Below are positions 18,343 to 27,614 of a stretch of DNA of 64,000 nucleotides, in pieces. Position numbers and translations under genes: made by a program. The notes beneath the pieces were generated by a model. That model searched no databases. It was given only the letters and a program-made list of their open reading frames with translations, and had not been told where the DNA came from. Source of the DNA: Parolsenella catena. Lineage in GTDB: Bacteria; Actinomycetota; Coriobacteriia; Coriobacteriales; Atopobiaceae. Every line of letters begins with the position of its first letter. Positions within the stretch are counted from its first letter, which is position 1. The stretch lies in contig NZ_AP019367.1 of the NCBI RefSeq assembly GCF_003966955.1, positions 806,001 to 870,000 of the forward strand, written 5' to 3'.

Positions 18343-19550
18343 TGTCCGGTGCTTCCGCCCTGTACCTGCATGTTCCTTTCTGCGTGAGGCGCTGCCGCTA
18401 CTGCGACTTTACAACGGCTGCCACGAGGCACGGTGACGCTCGCATGGGGGAGTACACCTCGACGCTCTGCCGCCTCGTGGCCGAGGCGCGCGGCCTCGGC
18501 CTTCTCGATGGGCAGCGCAGCGCCTACGTTGGCGGCGGCACGCCGACGATGCTTGGGGCAGACGCGCTTTCGCGCGTGCTCGACTCGTGCGGCCCCGGGC
18601 TGGGCGAGCTTTCGTTCGAGGCAAATCCCGAGTCACTCACGGATGCGGTTCTTGCTGGCGCGCGAGAGCATGGCGCCACGCGAGTCTCCATCGGCGTGCA
18701 GAGCTTCTGCGACCGCGAGCTCAAGGCGCTTGGCCGCGTGCACACCTCTGAGGAGGCACGCGAGCGCGTCCGTGCGGCCGTCCGCAGCGGCCTTGACGTG
18801 TCGCTCGACCTCATGTGCGGAGTCCCCTACCAGACGCCGGCATCGTGGCGCGCGTCCCTTGAGACGGCCGTCTCGCTCGGCGTGGGCCACGTGAGCTGCT
18901 ACCCGCTCATGATCGAGCCCGGCACGCTCATGGAGCGCATGTGCGAGGAGGGCTCGCTTCCCTGGCCCTCGGACGACACGGAGGCCGCGGATATGGAGGC
19001 CGCACTCGACGTCTTGGGTGCGGCGGGGCTCTCGCGCTACGAGGTCGCAAGCTACGCCAGGCCCGGGATGCGCTGCAAGCACAACATCGCCTATTGGACG
19101 GGCGTGGAGTATCTGGGTCTTGGGACGGCAGCCTCGAGCATGCTCGGTCGCGAGTCCTACGAGCTGCTGCGTTCGGCCGTCCCGTCGCTTGCCGCACCAA
19201 GCGCCGACACGCGCCGGCTCCGGCTCACCGTGGCGTCCACGACAGACGAGGCAATCTCTGCCCGCGCGCTCGCAGACCTTCGCTTTGACGTCGAGCAGTT
19301 GAGCGAGCGCGAGGCCATGGCGGAGGATCTCATGCTCGCGGCCCGCATGACGGACGGCCTGCCGCCCGAGCTGCTTGCGCGAGCGCGCAACGTCATCGGC
19401 GCCGCGCGCGTTGACGCGTGTCTCGAGCGCCTCGTCTCCCGCAACCTCCTCGGGGGCCGTGCGGACGGCTCCCTTGTGCCCACGCACGACGGCTGGCTGC
19501 TTGGAAACGAGCTGTACGGCGCGCTGTGGGACCTTTCGTCGGACGAATAG
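18342..19550 (+). CDS. hemW: Radical SAM heme chaperone HemW
   Basis: HemW-family proteins resemble oxygen-independent coproporphyrinogen oxidase but act as heme-binding chaperones. The 402-aa product has the radical SAM cysteines C-x3-C-x2-C in CVRRCRYC (Cys14, 18, 21), the glycine-rich YVGGGTPTML, and a HemN-like C-terminal domain. The HemW-type N-terminus starts at the SAM core, without the extension needed by HemN. The ATG overlaps the dus stop (TGATG). The lepA-hemW association is common in bacteria and usually precedes hrcA, which is absent here. Confidence 0.88.
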   Translation: MSGASALYLHVPFCVRRCRYCDFTTAATRHGDARMGEYTSTLCRLVAEARGLGLLDGQRSAYVGGGTPTMLGADALSRVLDSCGPGLGELSFEANPESLTDAVLAGAREHGATRVSIGVQSFCDRELKALGRVHTSEEARERVRAAVRSGLDVSLDLMCGVPYQTPASWRASLETAVSLGVGHVSCYPLMIEPGTLMERMCEEGSLPWPSDDTEAADMEAALDVLGAAGLSRYEVASYARPGMRCKHNIAYWTGVEYLGLGTAASSMLGRESYELLRSAVPSLAAPSADTRRLRLTVASTTDEAISARALADLRFDVEQLSEREAMAEDLMLAARMTDGLPPELLARARNVIGAARVDACLERLVSRNLLGGRADGSLVPTHDGWLLGNELYGALWDLSSDE

Positions 19551-19658
19551 GGCATTCGCGTCCCCGTTTGCTGATTGTTAGCTTAAGGTAAAGAAGTTTT
19601 GCTCGCGGGCCCTTGCGCTTGGGTGCCGCGGTTGACCACGACGCTACGGAGCCGCCCC

Positions 19659-21650
19659 GTGTTCTCCTGGATCACAGACATCTTCATGGCCATCATGCGG
19701 CCGTGCTACGAGCTTACGCACAACTGGTGGGCCACCATCCTCCTGTTCACGCTCATCGCCAAGGTGGTGCTCATGCCGCTGTCGCTGTGGTGCCAGTGGA
19801 ACTCTATCGTCATGGTGCGCATGATGCCGGCGCTCAACCGCGTCAAGGTCAAGTACTTCGGCGACCAGGAGCAGATCGGCGAGCGCCAGAGCGAGCTCAA
19901 CCACGAGTACCACTACCACCCGCTGCTCTCGCTCATCCCGCTTGCCGTCCAGGTCATCATCCTGTTCGGCCTCGTGGACGTCATCCACGCTATCGCCGAC
20001 TCGGGGGCCGCCGGCACCGAGTTCCTCGGCCTCGTGCCCATGGAGGACGGCGGGGCCTCGTGGGTCATGCCCGTGGCCGCCACGCTCTCGGCGGTCGTGA
20101 TGGGAGTGGCCTCCAACCACATCAACCCGCTGCAGCGCGAGCAGTCCCGCGCCGAGAAGAACTCCACGAACGGCCTGTCCATCGCCCTGTCTTTCTTCCT
20201 GGGCATCTACGTCTCGGCGGGCATGGCGTTCTACTGGGTTTGCTCGAACTTGCTCTCCATCGTCGTGCAGGCCGTCTGCAACCTGTGCATCAGGCCCGCC
20301 AAGTACGTTGACTACGGGGAGCTCGAGGCGTCCAAGGCCGAGCTCGCCGAGCTCAACTCCCTCTCCACCCGCAAGGGCCCCTGGTGGAGGCCCGACCCCA
20401 ACTCCCGCCGCGAGCGCGAGGACTACAGGCGCTTCTTCTCCATCGTGGGCAAGCACCTCGTGTTCTACTCCGAGCGCAGCGGCTTCTGGAAGTACTTCCG
20501 CGGCGCCGTCGAGTGGCTTCTCGCCAACACGGACATGTGCGTCCACTACGTCACCGGCGACCCCGACGACCAGGTCTTTTCCTACGCCGAGGCGCACCCG
20601 CGCGTGCTGCCCTACTACGTGGGCGAGAAGCGCCTCATCACGCTCATGATGAAGATGGACGCCGACGTCGTGGTCATGACCCTCGACGACCTCGAGAACT
20701 TCTACGTCAAGCGCTCCTACGTGCGCAAGGACACGCGCTACGTCTACGCCTTCCACCACCCGACGTCGCTGCACCTCGTGAGCCACGCCGCGGCCTTCGA
20801 CCACTACGACGCGCTCATGTGCGTGGGTCCCCACCAGGTGCGCGAGGCCCGCGCCCGCGAGGCGCAGGCCGGCCTCGCGCCCCGCGAGCTTGCCGCGTGC
20901 GGCTACGACCTCATCGACCGCGAGCGCGCCGACTACCTCTCCCGCGACCACGCCGCGGGCGGGCGCCCCACCGTCCTCATCGCGCCGTCGTGGCAGGAGG
21001 ACAACATCCTCGACCTTTGCGCCGACGAAGCCATCCGCCCGCTGCTCGGGCGTGGCTGGAGGGTGGTCGTGCGCCCGCACCCCGAGTACACGAAGCGCTA
21101 CCGCGCCCGCTGGGAGCAGCTCCAGACGCGCTTCGCCGACGTGCCCGCCGAGGACCTGTACTTCGAGCAGGACTTCTCGAGCTCCGACTCCATCCTGGAC
21201 GCCGACGTGCTCGTCACCGACTGGTCGAGCGTCTTCTGCGAGTTCGCGCTCGTGGCGTTCAAGCCGTGCGTGTTCGTGGACTCTCCCATGAAGGAGACCA
21301 ACCCCGAGTGGAGGGACCTCGGCATCGAGCCCACGGACATTGGGCTGCGCAATCGCGCGGGCGTCTCGGTCGCGCCGGGGGAGCTCGCCGAGAGGCTCCC
21401 CGGCGTGGTGGAGGACATGATCGAGAACGGCGCCTCCTGGCACGACCGGCTCGAGGCAGTCCGCGACGAGATGGTCTTTTACCCGGGCCACGGTGGCGAG
21501 AGGGACGGTCGCTACCTGCTGAGCCTCGTGCTCGAGGCCCAGGCCTCTCGCGAGGGCGACGAGGCCGCCGAGCTTGCGGCCCGCGAGGAGCGGAAGGCCC
21601 TGCTCGCGGATGACGTCATGCTGCCGAGGATTGGGAAGGGCGCCGAATAG
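19659..21650 (+). CDS. YidC/Oxa1-like membrane insertase fused to CDP-glycerol glycerophosphotransferase-like domain
   Basis: The 663-aa protein joins two families. Residues 1-215 read as a YidC/Oxa1 core: a first helix with conserved basic residue Lys35 (TLIAKVVLMPLS), a coiled cytoplasmic hairpin (KYFGDQEQIGERQSEL), and later helices near 90-110, 135-155 and 172-207. Residues about 265-640 resemble TagB/TagF poly-glycerophosphate transferases, with APSWQEDN, VVVRPHPEY (about 473) and VLVTDWSSVFCEFAL (about 520), the D-x-S-S donor motif. No signal peptide precedes the first helix. GTG 19659 has GGAG 7 nt upstream; the earlier TTG 19599 adds residues unlike YidC. Function is unknown; a membrane-tethered teichoic-type polymer transferase is plausible. 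Confidence 0.82.
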   Translation: MFSWITDIFMAIMRPCYELTHNWWATILLFTLIAKVVLMPLSLWCQWNSIVMVRMMPALNRVKVKYFGDQEQIGERQSELNHEYHYHPLLSLIPLAVQVIILFGLVDVIHAIADSGAAGTEFLGLVPMEDGGASWVMPVAATLSAVVMGVASNHINPLQREQSRAEKNSTNGLSIALSFFLGIYVSAGMAFYWVCSNLLSIVVQAVCNLCIRPAKYVDYGELEASKAELAELNSLSTRKGPWWRPDPNSRREREDYRRFFSIVGKHLVFYSERSGFWKYFRGAVEWLLANTDMCVHYVTGDPDDQVFSYAEAHPRVLPYYVGEKRLITLMMKMDADVVVMTLDDLENFYVKRSYVRKDTRYVYAFHHPTSLHLVSHAAAFDHYDALMCVGPHQVREARAREAQAGLAPRELAACGYDLIDRERADYLSRDHAAGGRPTVLIAPSWQEDNILDLCADEAIRPLLGRGWRVVVRPHPEYTKRYRARWEQLQTRFADVPAEDLYFEQDFSSSDSILDADVLVTDWSSVFCEFALVAFKPCVFVDSPMKETNPEWRDLGIEPTDIGLRNRAGVSVAPGELAERLPGVVEDMIENGASWHDRLEAVRDEMVFYPGHGGERDGRYLLSLVLEAQASREGDEAAELAAREERKALLADDVMLPRIGKGAE

Positions 21651-21657
21651 CGGCTCG

Positions 21658-23322
21658 TCAGTGCTTTCGTGCGCGCGAGGCCAGGGTGGCAAGTCCCCTC
21701 GCGGCCAGTGGGATGAGGCACAGGAAGAACGGGAGTGTGTACATTCCCTTCGCCTCCCAGAGCGTGTAGACGACGAACCCCATGAAGGCGGCACAGGGGA
21801 GGGCGAATTCAAGCGTCTTTGCCCGCTTCTTGCGTGCCTCGGCCACAAGTGCGGTGCCGCCAATCGTTGCCCCTAGGTATATCACGCTTTGCTGGCCGTC
21901 CATGACGCATTCGAGCGCACGACACGCGAGTCCGTGGGGCAGCGTCGCGTCTGCCGGGTCAAACCTGCCATCGTCTGCGTGCGTGCGTCCCTGGGAATCG
22001 GCCCTCATGATTCCGCAGCCCGCAATGTAGAGCGACTGGAACGAGGGGTCGAGCCATTCCGTGCCCAGCTTCTTGGCAAAGAACCAGGCGGCATAGCTGG
22101 GGTCGCTCGCGAACGTGGCGAGTGACATGGAAATCGAGTCTTGCGCGTCTCGCGACATCGCGGCTACGTCTCCCTCGCTTCCTATCTGGCTGTCCAAGGC
22201 CGAGGTGCTCCACCAGCCGGGCATGTCCTGGCCCAGGACGCTTTCATTGGACAGTCCCATGGCTATCCAAGCGGTCTTTGGCTGGTTTGAGGGCAGCTCG
22301 TAGCCCAGACGAGCCTCGATGACGGCTTGTGGAACGGCGCCAGAGAGCCTCGTGGCCACGACGAGAAGGATTGCGAATGCGATCCCCCAGGCACCGTCTC
22401 GCTTTCTCAGACAATCGACTAGAAGCACGACCAAGTACCCGATGGCGATGACGACGTACGTTGACTTGACGGCTAGGCCAAGGCAGAGAATGACGAAACC
22501 GAGCGCAACGAAGGCCATGCGCGCCGCACCCGCGGCGCCGCGAGACCTCTCCCATAGGCTCATGGCAAGGAGCGCGAGAAACAGTCCGATCGTGTTGCCG
22601 TAGGGAAACACTACGAACAACAGGGGCGCAAAGAGCGTCAGGGAGAGAAGGGCGCTCAACAGCCTTTCCGGCTTGGGGCGCCCGTTGATGACGCTTGACC
22701 TTACGAGCAAGAGCGACGTGCCCACGCAACACAGGGCGTTGAGCACCTGGAACGCCTGGACGTCAAAGTCCCCAAACATTCTGGAACACCCCTCGAGAAG
22801 CAGCAGAATTCCGCCCTGGTAGGGATAGTTCGAGAGGTACATGTCGCCCGGCAGCTTGTTGGCAAACGACTCGCTGTGGGGAAGAAACGAGCTCATGTCC
22901 CCGTGGGCGAGCTGCCTGGCGTAGGCAAGCAGCTGCGCAGAGTCGGAGAACCCATTGTGCTCGGTGGCGTTTGTCGCGATCCAACAAAGGCCGAACGCAA
23001 GGGCGGCCAGCGCGAGGGTTGTAACGAACCCTCTCTCTGGGATGAGGGAGGCCTTGCGAGCCACGAGAATCGCGATGAGCGCGTAGGCGATGCCCGAGAC
23101 GAGCGCCAGGCAGGTCATGAGCGTCCTGCCCGGCGCAAAGAGGTGCCAGATGGTCACATGCTCGCTCAAAGGGGCGAGGGATGGGGAGGCCGTGAGAAGA
23201 AGCGAGGTGACGAACCCGACTCCGCAGGCGATCGTCACGAGTGCGATGCCGAATACGAGGAACCAGTTGAGCTGCATTCCGCGTTCGCTGTCTTTTGGCG
23301 TCCCTGCTCGGTTCAAAATCAC
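21658..23322 (-). CDS. Multipass membrane protein, probable GT-C-type glycosyltransferase
   Basis: The 554-aa product has about ten to twelve hydrophobic helices. An extracytoplasmic loop after the second helix pair carries EHNGFSDSAQ, and a later loop has LSNYPYQGG, features common in lipid-phosphate-sugar-dependent GT-C enzymes of Gram-positive surface polymers. Donor and acceptor are unknown. GTG 23322 is the longest start, with GGGGAGG very close upstream; ATG 23277 is an alternative lacking a ribosome site. It converges on the YidC-TagF fusion with only 7 bases between stops, and lies downstream of ettA, 24 bases away on the same strand. Confidence 0.65.
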   Translation of the reverse strand: MILNRAGTPKDSERGMQLNWFLVFGIALVTIACGVGFVTSLLLTASPSLAPLSEHVTIWHLFAPGRTLMTCLALVSGIAYALIAILVARKASLIPERGFVTTLALAALAFGLCWIATNATEHNGFSDSAQLLAYARQLAHGDMSSFLPHSESFANKLPGDMYLSNYPYQGGILLLLEGCSRMFGDFDVQAFQVLNALCCVGTSLLLVRSSVINGRPKPERLLSALLSLTLFAPLLFVVFPYGNTIGLFLALLAMSLWERSRGAAGAARMAFVALGFVILCLGLAVKSTYVVIAIGYLVVLLVDCLRKRDGAWGIAFAILLVVATRLSGAVPQAVIEARLGYELPSNQPKTAWIAMGLSNESVLGQDMPGWWSTSALDSQIGSEGDVAAMSRDAQDSISMSLATFASDPSYAAWFFAKKLGTEWLDPSFQSLYIAGCGIMRADSQGRTHADDGRFDPADATLPHGLACRALECVMDGQQSVIYLGATIGGTALVAEARKKRAKTLEFALPCAAFMGFVVYTLWEAKGMYTLPFFLCLIPLAARGLATLASRARKH

Positions 23323-23346
23323 TGCCTCCCCAGGCTGTCAAACTCT

Positions 23347-25068
23347 CTAGTCCCTCGTGAGCTTGCGGTGGATGCGATGGGGCTTTGCGGCCTCCTCGCC
23401 CAGGCGACGCACGCGGTCGCGCTGGTAGTCGTCGAAGTTGCCCTCAAACCAGTGCCAGGTGCCGGGGTTCTCGTCGGTGCCCTCCCAGGCGAGGATGTGG
23501 GTGGCCACGCGGTCGAGGAACCAGCGGTCGTGCGAGGTGATGACCGAGCAGCCCGGGAACGCCAGCAGCGCCTCCTCGAGGCTCTCGAGCGTCTCGGTGT
23601 CCAGGTCGTTCGTGGGCTCGTCGAGAAGCAGCAGGTTTCCGCCCTGCTTGAGCGTGAGGGCGAGGTTCAGGCGGTTGCGCTCGCCACCGGAGAGCACGCC
23701 CGCGGGCTTCTGCTGGTCGGTGCCCTTGAAGCCAAAGGCCGAGACGTAGGCGCGCGAGTTGATCTCGTCCTTGCCCACGACGATGAAGTCGTTGCCGTCA
23801 GAGACGACCTCCCAGACGTTCTTCTCGGCATCGATGCCGGCGCGCATCTGATCGACGTAGGAGAGCTTGACCGTCTCACCGAGCGTGATCGTGCCGTTCG
23901 TGGGCGCCTCGGTGCTTGCGGCCGAGAGCGTCTGGTCGCCGGCCTGTACGGCGGCGCCCACGATCATCTTGAACAGCGTCGACTTGCCCACGCCGTTGGG
24001 GCCGATAACGCCCACGATGCCGTTTCTCGGCAGCTCGAAGGACAGGTCGTCGATGAGCACGCGGTCGCCGAATCTCTTGGAGAGGTGCTCTGCCACGAGG
24101 ACCTTCGTGCCCAGGCGCGGGCCGGTGGGGATGCGGATGTCGGTGACGCTCACGGAGCGGCCGGCCTGGGCCTCGGCCTCCATCTGCTCGTAGCGCTCGA
24201 GTCGCGCCTTGTTCTTGGCCTGGCGGGCCTTGGGGCTGCTGCGCACCCACTCGAGCTCGTTCTTGAGGCGCGTGGCGAGCTTGGCCTCCTTCTGGCCCTG
24301 GGCCTCGAGGCGGGCGGCCTTCGTCTCGAGGTAGGTGGAGTAGTTGCCCTTGTAGGGGTAGAGGTGGCCGCGGTCGACCTCGCAGATCCACTCGGCGACG
24401 TTGTCGAGGAAGTAACGGTCGTGCGTCACGGCCAGGACGGCACCGGGGTAGTTGTGAAGGAACTGCTCGAGCCACAGCACGCTCTCGGCGTCCAAGTGGT
24501 TCGTCGGCTCATCGAGCAGCAGCAGGTCGGGTGCTTCGAGCAGCAGTCGGCACAGGGCAACACGGCGGCGCTCGCCGCCGGAGAGGTGGTCTACGCGCTC
24601 ATCGGGGTCGGGGCACTGCAGGGCGTCCATCGCCTGCGCGAGCTGGGAGTCGAGGTCCCATCCGTTCGCCGCGTCGATCTCGTCCTGCAGCTTGCCCATC
24701 TCGGCCATGAGGGCGTCGAAGTCCGCGTCCGGGTTGGCCATCTCGTTGCCGATCTCGTTGAAGCGGTCGATCTTTGCCACGAGGTCGCCAAACGCCATGC
24801 GGACGTTCTCGATGACGGTCTTGTCGTCATCGAGCGGGGGCTCCTGCTCGAGCAGGCCGACGGTGTAGCCGGGCGTGAGCCGGGCGTCGCCGTTGGTGAC
24901 CTCCTCCTTTCCTGCCATGATCTTGAGCAGCGTGGACTTGCCCATGCCGTTGGGGCCCACGACGCCGATCTTGGCGCCGGGGAAGAAGCTGAGCGTGACG
25001 TCGTCGAGGATGACCTTGTCGCCATGGCTCTTGCGTGTCTCGAACATCTGGTAGATGAATTCTGCCAT
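23347..25068 (-). CDS. ettA: Energy-dependent translational throttle protein EttA (ABC-F)
   Basis: EttA binds the ribosomal E site and gates translation by energy status. The 573-aa product contains two ABC ATPase domains: Walker A GPNGMGKST (residues 38-46) with LSGGERRR and LLLLDEPTNHLD, and a second GPNGVGKST with LSGGERNR and LLLLDEPTNDLD. It has the N-terminal AEFIYQMF typical of EttA, the arm insertion in domain I, and the charged inter-domain linker. ATG 25068 follows AGGAGGT; an upstream in-frame codon would add 22 residues without family support. It is soluble, with no transporter partner gene. Confidence 0.93.
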   Translation of the reverse strand: MAEFIYQMFETRKSHGDKVILDDVTLSFFPGAKIGVVGPNGMGKSTLLKIMAGKEEVTNGDARLTPGYTVGLLEQEPPLDDDKTVIENVRMAFGDLVAKIDRFNEIGNEMANPDADFDALMAEMGKLQDEIDAANGWDLDSQLAQAMDALQCPDPDERVDHLSGGERRRVALCRLLLEAPDLLLLDEPTNHLDAESVLWLEQFLHNYPGAVLAVTHDRYFLDNVAEWICEVDRGHLYPYKGNYSTYLETKAARLEAQGQKEAKLATRLKNELEWVRSSPKARQAKNKARLERYEQMEAEAQAGRSVSVTDIRIPTGPRLGTKVLVAEHLSKRFGDRVLIDDLSFELPRNGIVGVIGPNGVGKSTLFKMIVGAAVQAGDQTLSAASTEAPTNGTITLGETVKLSYVDQMRAGIDAEKNVWEVVSDGNDFIVVGKDEINSRAYVSAFGFKGTDQQKPAGVLSGGERNRLNLALTLKQGGNLLLLDEPTNDLDTETLESLEEALLAFPGCSVITSHDRWFLDRVATHILAWEGTDENPGTWHWFEGNFDDYQRDRVRRLGEEAAKPHRIHRKLTRD

Positions 25069-25261
25069 CTGGATACCTCCTGGTAGCGGTGGCTCTCGCG
25101 ATCTTTGGTGCGTCAGGCGCATGCGCTCGCGCAAATCAAGAGCGTATCAGATTAGTGGGTTGGCGCATGTGAGCCACGCGTGTGTTTGGGTAGAATGTCG
25201 AGCATACGTGCGCCTTGGCTCGCTCAAGGCCAATTGACTCTAGACGGGAGCCCATCCGAGC

Positions 25262-26377
25262 ATGGCATCCATGAACGACAAGGACTACTACGCCATCCTT
25301 GGCGTCGAGCATGACGCCGATGACGCGGCAATTCGCAAGGCGTTCCAGAAGCTGGCGCGCAAGTACCACCCCGACATCAACAAGGAGCCCGGCGCCGAGG
25401 AGAAGTTCAAGGAGATCTCCGAGGCATACGCCGTACTTTCCGACCCCGACAAGCGCCGCCGCTATGATGCCATGCAGTCCGGCAACCCGTTCGCCGGCGC
25501 CTCCTACGGCTCGCCGAGCCAGCCGCAGGGCGACCCCTTCGGCGGGATGGGCGGCTTTTGGGGCTGGCCCTTCGGTGCCGCGGGCGCGGGGCGGCAGGCA
25601 GGCTCGCGTCGCAGCCGCGCGTACAACCCCAAGGCCGGAGGGGACGTCGTCTACCAGCTTGACATCGATGACAAGCAGGCCAAGGAGGGCGTGCGCCGCG
25701 GCATCACGTACCAGCGCTACGTCGCGTGCGACGTATGTCACGGTGCGGGTTCGGTCCATGCGGACCACGCGCGCACGTGCCCCACGTGCGGGGGCTCTGG
25801 ACACATCTCCGTTGACCTGGCGAGCCTTCTGGGCCTTGGCGTCATGAACATGGTCTGCCCCGAGTGCGAGGGGTCGGGACGCGTGGTCGTCGACCCGTGC
25901 GAGGCATGCGGGGGCACCGGTCGCGTGCTGTCCGCGAGCGAGGTCGTCGTGGACATTCCCGCGGGAAGCCACGACGGTGACACGGTTCGCGTGCCCGGCA
26001 TGGGCAACGCCGGCACGAACGGCTCGTCGACGGGCGACTTCGTCTGTCGCGTGGGCGTTCCCAGCGAGCGCCTGCAGCCCCAGGCGGCGCAGGGATTCCA
26101 GATGATCGGCTTTGCCATGCCGTTCATCGTCTTGGGAGTCCTGCTCGACGTGCTCGCCCAGCTTACCGTCATCATCGCCATCCCGCTGCTCGTGGGCATC
26201 GTGCTCGTCGGCCGTGGTGGTGGCGTGCTGCACCATGCGGGCACGTGGTGGAGAAACGCGTGGCGCTACTTCGTGAACGGCTTCATGAACGCCGCCACGA
26301 TCGCCGTCTTCATGGCGCTCATGGTCTCCTGCATGTCCGGCTTTGGGACGGCCGGATACCGAGGCGGTTTCTACTAG
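25262..26377 (+). CDS. DnaJ-like co-chaperone with C-terminal membrane segments
   Basis: The 371-aa protein begins with a full J domain, including HPD (residues 36-38) that stimulates DnaK ATPase, then a Gly/Phe-rich linker and four CxxCxGxG zinc repeats ([32 protein letters not shown]). Only part of the substrate-binding domain follows ([18 protein letters not shown]). From about residue 282 the sequence turns hydrophobic, with helices near 285-325 and 345-362, replacing the second beta domain and dimerisation tail of DnaJ. It probably places DnaK at the membrane. ATG 25262 follows GGGAG. A canonical dnaJ lies immediately downstream. Confidence 0.85.
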   Translation: MASMNDKDYYAILGVEHDADDAAIRKAFQKLARKYHPDINKEPGAEEKFKEISEAYAVLSDPDKRRRYDAMQSGNPFAGASYGSPSQPQGDPFGGMGGFWGWPFGAAGAGRQAGSRRSRAYNPKAGGDVVYQLDIDDKQAKEGVRRGITYQRYVACDVCHGAGSVHADHARTCPTCGGSGHISVDLASLLGLGVMNMVCPECEGSGRVVVDPCEACGGTGRVLSASEVVVDIPAGSHDGDTVRVPGMGNAGTNGSSTGDFVCRVGVPSERLQPQAAQGFQMIGFAMPFIVLGVLLDVLAQLTVIIAIPLLVGIVLVGRGGGVLHHAGTWWRNAWRYFVNGFMNAATIAVFMALMVSCMSGFGTAGYRGGFY

Positions 26378-26444
26378 GTGATTCTCGGGCGGTGCGCCCG
26401 CCCACTTCGATGATGGACACGAGAGGGAAGCGAGTACTACGAGC

Positions 26445-27614
26445 GTGGAAGCTAAGGTCGACTACTACGAGGTGCTTGGCGTTGACCGTGATGCGGACGC
26501 CAGGACCATCAAGCGTGCGTTTCTCAAGAAGGCCAGGGCCCTTCACCCTGACGTGAACAAGGCCCCTGACGCCGAGGAGAAGTTCAAGGAGGTCAACGAG
26601 GCGTACTCGGTGCTCTCCGACGAGCAGAAGCGCGCCAACTACGACCGTTATGGCGACCCAGACGGCCTCGGCGGCTTCGGGGGCGCAGGTGTTGACGTCT
26701 CCGACATCTTCGGCGGCTTTGGCATGGACGACATCTTCTCCTCCTTCTTTGGCGGCGGTGCCTCCGGTGGCAGGACGGCCCGCACGGCTGGCCGCGACAT
26801 GGGCATCACGCTGCGCATCTCGCTTGCCGAGGCGGCCTCCGGATGCACGAAGACCGTTGCCTACGACCGCCTCGCTCCCTGCGACGACTGCAACGGCAGC
26901 GGTTGCGCCGAGGGTGGTCACGTCACCACGTGCTCGCGCTGCCATGGCACGGGTCGCGTCGTGACGGTCCAGCGCACGATCCTGGGGCAGATGCAGACGC
27001 AGTCCGAGTGCCCCGTCTGCCACGGTACGGGACATTCCATCGACCATCCCTGCGAGACCTGCGGCGGGCAGGGCCGCACGCCCAACCACGAGACCGTCAA
27101 GGTGGAAATCCCGGCCGGCGTCCACTCCGGCCAGTCCCTCAAGGTCGAGGGATACGGCGAGGCCGGCATCCGTGGCGACCGCTCGGGTGACCTCATCGTG
27201 CGCATTGACGTCCAGGAGGGAGAGCGCTTCCAGCGTGAGGGTGACGACCTGTACTGTGTCGAGGACGTCACGGCGCTCGAGGCCATGTGCGGCTGCACGC
27301 TCGACGTCGAGGGCGTGCTGAGCGACGAGCGCGTGAGCGTGACGGTGCCGGCCGGCAGCCAGCATGCCCAGCACATCGAGGTCGAGGGCTATGGCATGCC
27401 TCGCCAGGGCAGCCACGCTCGCGGCAAGCTCGTCGTGGTACTCAACGTGACCGTGCCCGGCGACCTCTCCGCCGAGGACCTCGAGGCGATCCGCTCCATC
27501 GCGGCTGCCCGAGGCGAGCGCGTCGCCGGCGCCAAGGCTGCCGAGCAGGCCGAGGGCTTCTTCGGCCATCGCCACGGCCGTGCAGCCTCTGCGAAGCCCA
27601 AGCACAAGAAGTAA
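26445..27614 (+). CDS. dnaJ: Chaperone protein DnaJ
   Basis: DnaJ delivers unfolded proteins to DnaK and stimulates its ATPase. The 389-aa product has the complete type I layout: J domain with HPD (about residues 34-36), Gly/Phe region, four zinc repeats ([32 protein letters not shown]) and both C-terminal beta domains ([21 protein letters not shown], then a second barrel). The GTG at 26445 is the only start giving the usual [10 protein letters not shown]-terminus; its ribosome site is weak. The stop overlaps mtaB (TAATG). grpE and dnaK are not adjacent. Confidence 0.93.
   Translation: MEAKVDYYEVLGVDRDADARTIKRAFLKKARALHPDVNKAPDAEEKFKEVNEAYSVLSDEQKRANYDRYGDPDGLGGFGGAGVDVSDIFGGFGMDDIFSSFFGGGASGGRTARTAGRDMGITLRISLAEAASGCTKTVAYDRLAPCDDCNGSGCAEGGHVTTCSRCHGTGRVVTVQRTILGQMQTQSECPVCHGTGHSIDHPCETCGGQGRTPNHETVKVEIPAGVHSGQSLKVEGYGEAGIRGDRSGDLIVRIDVQEGERFQREGDDLYCVEDVTALEAMCGCTLDVEGVLSDERVSVTVPAGSQHAQHIEVEGYGMPRQGSHARGKLVVVLNVTVPGDLSAEDLEAIRSIAAARGERVAGAKAAEQAEGFFGHRHGRAASAKPKHKK

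Noticed and set aside
19599-19658. TTG start at 19599 for the YidC-TagF fusion
   Set aside because: The extra 20 residues do not resemble YidC, and GTG 19659 has GGAG at 7-nt spacing.
19644-21863. 739-codon open frame on the minus strand opposite the YidC-TagF fusion
   Set aside because: The translation is Val/Glu/His/Ala-rich without motifs, while the plus strand carries clear YidC and TagF signatures.
25212-25230. GCCTTG-N7-CAAGGC inverted repeat before the first dnaJ, considered as an HspR HAIR operator
   Set aside because: The half-sites lack the CTTGAGT/ACTCAAG consensus and the distance between CTTG and CAAG is wrong.
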